Assembly (NCBI RefSeq): GCF_023078275.1
Contig: NC_062990.1
Location: 13,841,549-13,905,548 of the forward strand
Length of the DNA: 64,000 nucleotides
Source: Leguminivora glycinivorella
Taxonomy: Eukaryota; Arthropoda; Insecta; Lepidoptera; Tortricidae
Direction: 5' to 3'
Below, piece by piece: positions 12,601 to 24,600 of this stretch. How positions within the stretch are numbered: the stretch's first letter is position 1; every line of letters begins with the position of its first letter. The position numbers were made by a program, and so were the translations under genes. Under the pieces are notes generated by a model. It had not been told where the DNA came from. It saw only the letters and a list, made by a program, of their open reading frames with translations, and did not search any database.

Positions 12601-15600
12601 GATAAAATAATTTTATTTAAACAAATACCTACATGTAAATAATTTTGAGGTATAAAAGTTGATGCGATATCTTGGTACTGCTACAGAAAATAGTACATTA
12701 GGTACAATACAAGTGCGAAAAAAAGGAAGTTCAAAACGAGTGGCGATAAATTAAAACACGGCAGAAGGGAGTGTTTTAAATGGACACGAGTAACAAATTT
12801 CCTTTTCGGACGTGTATCCTACAACGTTTTTGAGTACAGATGGCCCTCCGAAGGTTCGGATCTCACATATAATGAACCACTCCTCGCACTAGTGCGTAAA
12901 AAAACACAATCTGTACTGAAAATAAGCTAACGTTAATATAAATGCATAAGAAAATTCCAAATGTACTATGATACCCTTAGTTGTTCAGAAGAAAAATAAA
13001 ATAAAATAAATATTTCTTTTCAGCCCGCTCCTACAACGACTACTAGTACTAGGAAGCCATCACCGGTAGGGACTCAGTGTCATTTGAAGTCAATCAATCA
13101 ATCAAATATTTTATTCGTTTAGTTAAATTAAGTTTTAAACTAATACTACGTTGTAAAAGGTGTCTTTCCCTATAGAAAAGACCCAGTTAAATTTATTTTA
13201 ATCTCTAAAAACCCTCTTAAAAGGTTTTCATCAATAAGTAATAAAATACTCGTAAAGCCTGACCAGTATGTGACTATGCGCCATGTTGCGGAATTTCATC
13301 AGAACTATTTTCTTCATACTAAACTTAACTCCACCGCATACATCTGAATAACAGCGCCCTCCTGGCAACAGTCATATATTTCTGGTCAGGCTTTAATTAA
13401 GCAATAATAAAATTTGACTTTTACCCAATACGGTTGCGTAAGTGATAAAAACAACTTACGTGGATTTTCTGATTTCAGGATTGCGTGGTATATACACACT
13501 CATCAATATTTCTAGTCAATTAAATACTAATTGTTTAATTTTTTACTAAGGGTAATGTATTGGTTTATATAGTCGAATCTATCTACAAATTTGTACATAT
13601 TAAAAAATGATATATCTCATTTATTTATTTGAAAACATATTCATCCATTCAGATAAATCAATTCAAAACTCAGTAAATAAGAACATGGTAGAAACAAACA
13701 ATAAAATTTTACAACTATACAATTCATGATTGATTTTTTTTTTATGCATCACTCATTCATTAAATCATTGATAAAATTTACTCGTATCCATCAGCAATAC
13801 AAAACTATTATTTGTTCGTAGTCAATTGTGAAACCATAGTTTAAAACGACATTAATATTTGATTCCGCCTTTTCTTTCCATTTTTTTTTTCCTTTTTTCA
13901 GTGTGAACCTAAGGTAAATAATATCATTTTCTTTTATCATTATGGTTAAAAGCGAAAGTTTCTTCTTAGTTATAATTTATTTAAGTAGGTACCTACTTAG
14001 TATAAAAAGTCGGCATAAAGTTTTTTTTTATTTGTAATAGTGACATGCGATGAAATATTTTAATTTAATTACAGTTTCTAAGTTCAGTATGAGAGCGCCT
14101 AAGGCGCCTGTCATTGTAAAACATCAAACAATTTAAAAGGTGTCAAAAAATTTGTTCTGGCAGGCAAGCACGGTCGCGTGATAAACGATACACGGTCATA
14201 CGCGTGATAAACGATACCTTCCTTTTCGCACTATTTGTAAGTTGGATAGGGACGGGACGCTCCGCTGGTATAGAAAAATTCAGCAACATTCTATGATAAT
14301 ACATAATAAATGCGATAAGAAAATCCCAAAAGTTTGATACTCCTAGTTGTGTTCCAAAAAATATAAAAAACTAAATAACGAGTTTTTTTTTCAGACAACG
14401 ACTACTGAGAAGTCATCAAAGGTAGGGACTCAGCGTCATTTGAATTCAATCAATCAATCAAATATTTTATTCGTTTAGTTAAATGTAGTTATAGACTAGA
14501 TACAACATTGTAAAAGCTGTCTTTCCCCAGAGAAAAAACCCAGCTAAATTTATTTTACCCTCACTAAAACCTCTTAAAAAGATTTCTTTAATAAATCCAT
14601 ACTAATAAAATAAATGGAAAAGTGTGTGTGTCTGTTTGTTTGTCAGTCTTTCACGGCAAAACGGAGCTACAATTGCCGTGATTTTTTAAGTTGAGATAGT
14701 TGAAGGGATGGAGAGTGACATAGGCTACTTTTTGTCTCTTTCTAACGCGAGCGAAGCCGCGGGCAAAAGCTAGTAATAAAATAATTAAACAAAAATAAAG
14801 CAACTTTGAACGTGAATTTTCCGATTTCAGGATTGCGAGGTATATAAGTCAATCAACATTTCTAGTTGATAGTTATTTATTCAAGAAACAATATAACATT
14901 GTATTTTAAATTACTTATCAGTCAATTACTTATACTAATTGTTTATTTTTTTTATAAGTGCTTATTGTAAGCATATTTGAATAAAGAATATTTTGACTTT
15001 GACTTTAACTTTTACTAAGGTTATTATAATATATTGGTTTATTAAGCGACTTCTTTTAAACTTACCTACAACAAATGCCCCTCTTTTCAGTGTAAAACAG
15101 AGGTAAAATAATATCATCTATTTACTAGTACTTGACTTATATTGACCGCGCGGAATATAGACCGTGATTACCTCTCCGTGAAATGCATAAAAATCTGACA
15201 AAAATCAAAAAGTTCAATATCCCGGTCAATATAAGTCTAATGAAAATAACCGTGAATCATTCAAAACTCTTACTTACTAGTAAAATTTAAAATAAATCTT
15301 TGTTAATAAAAGTTGGGCTTTGTTCGTCAACTACTTAATGATGATAAGTTGGGCTACTCCCGACTTCTTAAGAATGAGTAATTAATTAATTTAAATAGAA
15401 TATCTGATCCTTTAGCACAACTTTTCTTGTCGCGCGAGTCCATACGTCAAGCGCGACTTCAAGTATGGACTCGCGCGCGACAAGGCAAGTTGTGTGGCAA
15501 ACGTATTCCAAATAACTGTTTTTTTTTTCAGTCATCTACTACAAGGACTACTAAAATGATTACTTGGAAGCCATTACCGGTAGGAAGCGTCATTTAAATT

Positions 15601-18600
15601 CAATCAATCAATCAAACTCTTTATTTTTTTAATCAAATTTATTTGAGATGATTAGAGAAATAAGACCGCCTTCTCTTAATTGAAACAATACACATATTGT
15701 ATTGTATTGTACACATGCAAATAATAAAACATACAGCCTGGAACTATGATCAAAAGAGCTATAGGGAGAGCTAGCAAATAAATAAATAATCGTGTAATCG
15801 ATTGTGACGTTGGCAAGTTTTTGTAAATAAATAAAAATGAAATAGAACTATGCTTTTACATGGATAATTTTATTTCAGGAGTCACAAGATAAAACTGGAT
15901 CAGGTTGCAAAACGGTATAAATATTTTAGTCGATTTGTTTGTTCTGTGCTCGAATTAAAAGGACGGATTTTTATTTTGTTGTCTGTTTTACTTTTAAAAT
16001 GACATCAACACCTCCTTCACTCGCGCGGCTGTCAGAAGGTGTTGATGTCATTTCAAGCCAGTCTTCTCCGAGACCACGGGGACAACGCCGTCCTTGAAAC
16101 GTTGGAGGTCAGTTTAATATGTAGTTATACGCGATTAAGTCCCGATTTTAAAAATAATGATGTTTTACTTTTTTTTTCATTTTTGCACTTTTTCTGCCAA
16201 GAATCATGATCTCTTTCGATTCTAAAGGAGATAAAAAAATCTTATTTTTTTTTATTTCCACTGAGTTACAATTTTTCTAATAGAACGTATTTTGGTCGTA
16301 ACTCAGAGGAAAGAATAAAAATGTATAAAGTCATTTTTTATCTCCTATTAGAATCGAAAGAGCTCATTATTGTGAGTAGAAAATTTCAAAAAATAAAAAA
16401 AAAGTTAAATCGACAAGAAATATACCCAAAAAGTAAAATCACAGTAATTCAAAAAACATTTTATTTTATTAATTTAATAAATATTCGGATATTCTTGCAG
16501 TTTGACTGAGTACCACGGCCACGGCATCTTGAGCTAAATGGTTTATATTGTGGGTACTTAGACAACGATATACATATATAATATACAAATACATAGAAAC
16601 ACTCAGAACTCAGGAACAAATATACCTGTATATTTGTAAATGCCCTTATCGGGATTTGAACCGAGGATCGCGGCTTAGCAGGCAGGGTGTTCACTAGCGC
16701 TATATCGTCAAGTGTGTGTGAGCACCCCTTGTTCATTAAACGTTCACTAAAGTTACATTTGAACCGATAAATCGCGGGTTAGTCCACGGTCACTACACGC
16801 CATTGTCAATATAGCTGACTAGCCCCCATCTGCCGCTTCACATCAGGCGGACAAAGTTACCTTTTGTCACCGACGTGGTATGCAAAAAAAAAGAAGGATA
16901 AACGAACTTTATCGTCTTGATAACTTTAGTGAACGTTTATATAATGACTAATTATTTTACATTTACTTACAATTTTCCTTTTTTCAGTGTAAGAAACAAG
17001 AGGTAAACAATTATCATTTACTAGTAGCATCAAATTAGTTAAGTATTTAACATAAGTTTTTCACACCAAATTGTCCCTTGATTCTCTAAAAACGGATAAG
17101 AAAGGTGAATTTTATTCACAAAAGTGCAAAATTATATATAAATTTGTATGATGCTTTTAAATCACAATACCTATTTAAATTTTAATTTTTTTTTTTTGAA
17201 TTTTTTGGAATTTTATTTTTATACATATTAAATTTTATACATTTTGTATTTTATTTGTATCAGTATGGTTAAAAAATCTCTATCAGTATCGAACGACCTC
17301 GCGATTCTGAGTATGAATCGCGTAAAAAATACCTATGTTACAAAAAAGTGGGGTGGCCAACTCTGAAAAAAAATTACCCGAATATAGCCTACGTGCATTT
17401 GTTTCAGAGCGAAAATAGTGGAGCGAAGTGCGAGGTAAATATATACCCCCTTATTCATAAATGTATTCTAAAGTTATCAAGCCTTTAAAGTTTTTTTTAG
17501 TTTGTCTTTTTCTATCACACCAATATGTCGGAAAGGGACAAACGAAATTTATCGGCTTGATAACTTCAAAGTACGTTTATGAATAAGGGGGATAAAGGTA
17601 TCTGTATTGACGTAATAAATTAAATATTTTAGATATTTTTTTAGATACATTTCAAAACGTCAATCGAATATAGTTCATATAAAAAACAATATTTAAGGAG
17701 GTGATCATAATTATAGCTGATGTAAAACCCGAATCACTTTAAAAAGTGTACTTTTACTCAAAACTTTCCTATATTTCCATAAATTTTGGACACCAGGGAC
17801 GCGGCGGTTCGCTATTATAAGTCTAAAAAGTATTGCCCCCTAAACAATTACACCCTGTATAAACGAAACAAGGCAACCCCAGTTTGATGTGATATTAGCC
17901 TAACTTGTATTTCAAATAACTAACTATTTTGGCTCAACGATCCAAACTGAATCCTGGCCTCCGAAATTAGAGATCGCCACCTGTCCCAATCCTACGCAGC
18001 CTCTTGACAGTCATTGACTTGAAGCTGACGCAGATCCGCCGCCACACTGTCCTCCCAGCGATACCTGGGTCGACCCGCCAGACGACTACCAGCCGGTCAA
18101 ACCAAGAACGCTAAAAAAAAACCTTCAAATCAAGAGTGAACAGGCATCTTCAGGGCAAGCTCACTCCATCGTAGGCCACGTCTTTGTCTTTGGCTAGTCT
18201 GTGACCAAGAGTAAGCCAATTTATAATCATAAAAAAAACTTCAAATATTTTTTTTTCAGGAACGTCCTAAACGACAACAAAAGCTACAACAAAGATTTGG
18301 TTTAAACCGTTACTGGTAAATCATTTATCATTAAAAATATTGCGACCGCTCTGGCTCAGTCGGTAGTGACCTTGACTGTTAAGCCGGGGTACTGGGTTCG
18401 AATCCCGGTATAAGGGGATTTATTTGTGTGATGAGCATAGATATTTGTTCCTGAGTCATAGATGTTTTCTATGTACGTATGTATTTATCTTTTTATGTGT
18501 GTATATCGTCGCTTAACACCCATAGTACAAGCTTTGCTTAGTTTGGGGCTAAGTTGATCTGTGTAAGATGTCCCCAATATGTATTTATTTATTTTTATTT

Positions 18601-21600
18601 GTGACACTTGGGTAATAAGAATAAGTGTGCAATTGCAACATAGTCGTATTTTTGCTACTTTTTATTGGGTTTGAGTTACAGATAACGTTCTTCCCAAGGG
18701 AGTTAAGAAATTTCTAGTACCCAGTAATAATATGGATGTATAAAAGTTACATATTTTCTTGCAAGTGTACAGTGATGAAAAACATTGTATAGTGTAACTC
18801 GGGACATAAGAATATTTCAAACTCGGAACTTAATTTAGATAGAAGAAACAAATTCATATATTTGTATAGGGGCTACGAACGTGTCAAATTTTGTACTAAG
18901 TTGATTCTTGCCTGTAATTTTAAATATGGCTGTCTCAGGCTCTTGATTGTTCATAATTTTTGTGATTGTTGCAATTGAATATCACGTAACGAGGTATTTT
19001 TATGTGATGTTTTCGAAATGTTGACTTCAACATTGACAATAATTGACGCCCGTCAATTGCAAGTCTGCAGGAGTAAGACGGACAACTCAAGTGGTTATTT
19101 CACCCAGTTCATTTGGATGCTAAAAGTTAGATACGTTTGCAAGTGATCTATGGTATATATGACATCTGTGATTTCAAACGAAGTACAGTTTAATATCGAG
19201 TCGTGTTTTTTTTTACTTTAGAGTTCTAATTTAGATTAAGCAGAAACATCTGCAAACGATCTATTAAGTTAATTTTCTTTGCTTTCCTATTTCAAACATG
19301 ATATGACTTGGAACTCCAGTTACCATTTCAAAACTGTAAAACTCATACGGTAGATGTCGCTAGGAGCACCTGTATTTTTTGATATTATTATTTTACAGAA
19401 TATATTTCATTCCTATGAACCATTTTATCTGCATCCCTAATAAATCTTTTTTTTTTAATTTTCCCGTTTTTTTTTTAATTTATTTTCAGACTTCAGATGA
19501 GTTTATTAGCAAGGATCCGAACAATGTAGGTTCAAGGTTTTATTGTTGTTCAATATTTGGTTTTGTTGGTAATTATTATTTTATATAATATAAGGGTTAT
19601 TTGCGGCGTTTGCGGTGGAAACCCTAGCGGCCATAGAGCGGTAATGCCCTTAACTATTTCCGCGTCTTAAAAAAAGACTCCGCGAGACTTTAGGTGACTA
19701 GGGTCACCTAAAGTCTCCCGGAGTCTTTTTTTGCTCGTTCCAATTCCATAAGAAATGCTTATAAAATGTAGAAATTAAAAATATGTTTTTAATAAATTAC
19801 AGTTCTTCAAGGTATGGGTAAATAAGTTTTTTCGTGGCACAAGCTTTTATCGACGACTGTACTTTTTTCGAGACGTTTCTAAAACCCCTTACTCGTTAGA
19901 GCCAAAAAACGATCACATGAAATTGCTCCCCAGTCGAAATACCCCCCCCCCCCCCCCCCTCTTCGAAGATGACCCTCTGTACCTGACATATGTTTTTGTT
20001 TCTTTCAGAAACCCCTTGCGGTGCAAGTCAACAATGGACAGGTAACAAATAAGAATCATTTTTTTTATTATCTTCGTCGTTTAGCAAATTATATATAAAT
20101 CGATGTTTTTTGGAAATGTTCATACTTTTTCTACTTAGAACCGTAAACTCTTTCGATCCTAATTTATGTAACAAAAATCACCAAATGTTTTTATACATTT
20201 TTAATTTTATGAATTATGAAAAATCGTAACTTAGTGGAGAAAAACTCAGAGACATCTTTTTTTCCAAGAGAATTGAAATAATTAATGATTCTGAGCACAA
20301 AAAAAAAGTATTCAAATTCCCACATTTGGAAAAAAGTAAAAATGACAACAAAATAAAAATCTAAACATAAAAAAGCTTATAAAGAAAGCAATATAAAACA
20401 ACGGCAGCACCAGTGGTGTAGGTGCAGCCGTTATTTTGTGAAACTTAAACAGATGCCTATATAAAAAATTTTTTTTTACAGCTTCTTAAGGTACAGAAAA
20501 TAATTTATCGTAATTACCACTCCATTTTTAGGACGCAACTCAAAAGGTAGATTTAAAACGTGTGTTATACAGCCACAACTCAAAACGGCCTACGGTTTAC
20601 GTGCGAACAGACTGCCAAGTGGCCGTATTGCAGGGAATTTTCGGTCGTAAATTGAACCATTTTTAATTTTTTCATTTATTTCATTTATTTATTTGAATCA
20701 AGCAACATGGCTCATACAATGGGTGACAAAATAACTAAGGACCTACAATTTAGAGATTAAAATAAACATCAAATAACGCACATTAACAATAAAGCATTAA
20801 TTAAATTATGGGAAACATGTCAAAAATTATAAAAAATAAGTACTTAATAACAAAATAAAATAAAATAAAAAGAAGTTGAAATTAAATATTAGAAGCTACT
20901 GGCAATGTCCAAATTAGGTTACATGTCTCTCATAAATTAATTATATAAGCACAATTATTCCAATAAGAAATAGAATTATAATTATATATATTATATTATT
21001 TACACAATTAGGGATAAATTTTAACAACATGCAATGTATTAAATTAAAAATATAACTGGATTATAGAATAAATAATTAGGCAATAGAAATATAATCAAAT
21101 CAAGCTATATATTATTATTAATAATCATAATTTACAAGACTGGAGTGCAGACCGATCCATCTTCGCATCATTGGTGAATCCCACCTCCGGGCAAACACTC
21201 TCAGGATACTGCTCGGGCTCCCTTTTAACCTATTGAGCAGAGAGGCACAGCGTTTTCTTATAATCGCATGGAAGCCGTCCACGCTTGCCTCCGCAAACAT
21301 TCCTGATGCACTGCACCAACGTGGAAGACCGAGCAACATCCTAAAGGCGTTGTTATATTGCACTCGAAGAGCGCTGTACGTCCTCTGCGTATAATTGACC
21401 CATAGGTTACATGTATAGAAGCACTGGCAGTATGCCCTAAAAAGAGTAACCTTGACTCCCTTCGTGCATCCTGAAAACCTACGTGCCAACATATTGCAAC
21501 GGACGGACAACGCTCGTCTCTCCCTCTCGATGTCCATATTGTCAGAGAGATCCTCAGTGACCCAATGACCCAGATACTTAAAATGCGTGACTCTGTTCAG

Positions 21601-24600
21601 GTTAGTGCCACATAGAGTAATTGGTGGCAGGGTCTCATACGTTTTTGTACCAGCCTTGAAAATCAGAAATTCACTTTTGCTGGCATTGTATCTGAGTCCA
21701 TGGCTCCCTGCGTATCTCTCACAGACACCGATTAGGGTTTGCAAAGCACCTAGAGATGGTGCAAGCAGCACCATGTCGTCTGCATAGCTGAAGTTGTTCA
21801 TGCAAACACCATCAACCGAACATCCGACATTGGCGCTACTTAACTCCTCAATCAATCCGTTGACGTACAGGTTGAACAGCCTTGGAGACGTTATCCCCCC
21901 CTGCCTGACCCCACACTCCAGCCCGTACTCCTCCTTAATACGAATCTGCAATAATAATCCAGAAAATTAAATTTTTTGAATTGTGGCCGTATAGCAGGCA
22001 CACGGCGATATAACTAGAGCTAGCTATAGCCACTAGCACATGCAGTTGGCTTACAGTTGATATGCAGTTGCCATACACGTTGCAGTCCGCCTGTATTGGT
22101 CCTAACTTGGGGACAGTTGGGGTAAAAATAGACTAGCTAAATACCCTAATTATAAATGTATCTAGATAAAAGCAGTATATTAGTTTTGTTTGGATGTTTC
22201 CTATGTATGTAAGTATGTATCTTTCTATTTAAGTATGTATATCGTCGCTTAGCACCCATAGTACAAGCTTTGCTTAGTTTGGGGCTAAGTTGATCTGTGA
22301 ATGGTGTCCCCAATATTTATTTATTATTATTTTTTTTTATCAACAAATACAGTACGACCCATAATAAAATAGAAATTGCGATACAAATGCGTAAAAAAGG
22401 AAGTTCGATACAAGTGGAAATAAATTAAAACACGACCGAAGATAATGTTTTAAATCAACACGAGTTACGAATTTACTTGTCGCACGTGTATAGAATAGAT
22501 AGATAGTTAAATAATTATTTATTTGTAGATTTAATTCTACTTTCATTTATTTCTTATGTTATTCATAGATTATTTAATTGATAAAAACTTATTACATTTC
22601 ACGGTAAATTATATGAACATAAATATAACTTTTATTTCCAGATTCAAGTCAAAAAGCAAAAAGTTACTTTTCAATATTTTAATGAGAGACTTAGACAGGT
22701 TTGTATGTGTAATAATTACCTACTTAATCTCATTATTTAAAAAAGCCAAATAAAAACTTTTTTTATGTTAACTGCTTACAATAATTTAAAAAAAAACGTA
22801 GCTGTGAATGATAAGTTCACAATTTGTCGAAAGTTTATGCTTATATATAATCTATAGAATTATAAAACTCGAGTTTTTTGCACTTCCGTATATTATAATG
22901 CCTAGAAAAATACGACAAATAGTAATTCAATATAGTAGTGTAAAATATTTATACGCCAAAAATCTTTTCTAGGTTATATCTAAACAAGCGGTATGTACCT
23001 GTTCATAATTAAAAAAGTGGAGTTAAATATTATTGTTTACATAATTAAAAAAAATGTATTGTTATTTTTATGCACAATACAATACATAAATAAAAACAAA
23101 TTTATTTCATACCTACCCATTTAAAAATCAGAAAATTGTTTTTTTTTTTTCAGTTGAATAAATTGGCAAAAAAATTGAAAAAACCGGTTAGTGGCCTATC
23201 AACTATTATCGTGTTTTTCTTAAATACAATCCAATCAATACATAATATGTATAATAATTAATAGGATATATCCTGGCTCTATCAATTATATTATCACTTA
23301 CATAAAAGATCTGTCTTAGGTACTTTTTTTGTATTTTGTTTGAATTATTTGTATTATTTTTATATCACCTATGTTATTTTTTTTTACCTTTAGATTACTA
23401 ACAAGGAAAAGGATGATGCTTTAAAGGTATTTATATTAATATATTAAGATAAATATATATTATGTTTAAGCTATTATGTTAAACATAGCACTAAATTTTA
23501 AAGTTAAACCACACACGAAGACACACGGCAATAGTCTACTCTATCTCAGAAAAAAAACGCTTTGACCCGATTCGGATGTTTAACTATTAGATCTATATTC
23601 GACATAAATAGGATATGTTAGTGTAAACAATTGAGGTTTTGAGGGAGGCATGTAGAATTTTGTTGAATTAATTAAAACGAAATATTTCTTACAGATGGTG
23701 TGTATATTAATCATTTTATTGATACTTAAGACAACTAAAGGTAATTGTAAAGCATACAGGCCGCGTCTAGTATAAATATTTTTCAACTGGCAATGATAAA
23801 AGTTCAATATTTTAAAACTATTTTTTTATTTTTAGCTGGCTTATTTAGCGTCCAAGGTAAGAAACATAACACCATTAGCCTAAGATCAAAGACATATATA
23901 ACTCCGTATAGACAGATAAAGTCTAATAAAAAAACGTACCTCAGTACCATACAGAAAAAGGTACGGTGGCCTAGATGGCATTACACCTTTGGGGGACGCT
24001 CAGCCAGATGGCGCTAATATTAATATTTGACATTTAACACATATCAAGCTAAGAATATGGGCCAAATTGTCAAAACTGAGGTTCAAAAGTTCTAAGCCTT
24101 TGTCAAGAGATGGCATTCTACGCACTGTGATTACACATTTGCCTTCGACAGTAACTCTATAATACTCGATCCTCTTTGACTAAGATGATAAACGATCGCA
24201 TGAAACTATTTTGAGCAACAAAAGTAATGTTATTTTTTATATTTTGCTTTTTTCCCTTAGGAAGCCGTAAAGCAAGACATAAAAGCACCCTCAAAGAAGG
24301 TAAGAACTTAAGAATGCTCTTTTATAAAAATTTATGACATGACTAATGCCTCGTCTAATGCATCGTCGTCTATCCCTTTGGGCTAGTTGTGCTCGCAAAA
24401 TAATTGCTAGTAGCAATACTGAGCCGAAATAAACCGAGTGCAGCCGAAAGGAACGGAACAATTTCACATCTCATTAAATTTTCTCAATTTTCTCATCTCT
24501 GGTCTGGAGCACCGAAATACCAACTTCTTCCATTTGACTCTATCCAACGTCGGGCAATTCGTATTGTTGGCGATCCCGATCTCACAGCCGGTTTAGATCC

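Larger units (their letters stand above)
10595..15600 (+). repeat. Tandem duplication of a three-exon module (units about 1.1-1.4 kb)
   Basis: The stretch from the GATTTCAG acceptor of each D-C exon to the GTAGGGACTCAG donor of each Thr-rich exon repeats four times. The introns are included, for example CGTTTAGTTAAATTAAGTTT and AAAGGTGTCTTTCCC after exons 11902, 13024 and 14395. Linker exon starts are 1122, 1371 and 1137 bp apart. Length differences reflect later insertions (a MITE at 13253, a Helitron at 14596). Confidence 0.85.

Noticed and set aside
18343..18415. tRNA-Asn gene
   Set aside because: The anticodon-loop match is part of a SINE-2 head; arms are imperfect and the family is repeated across the window.
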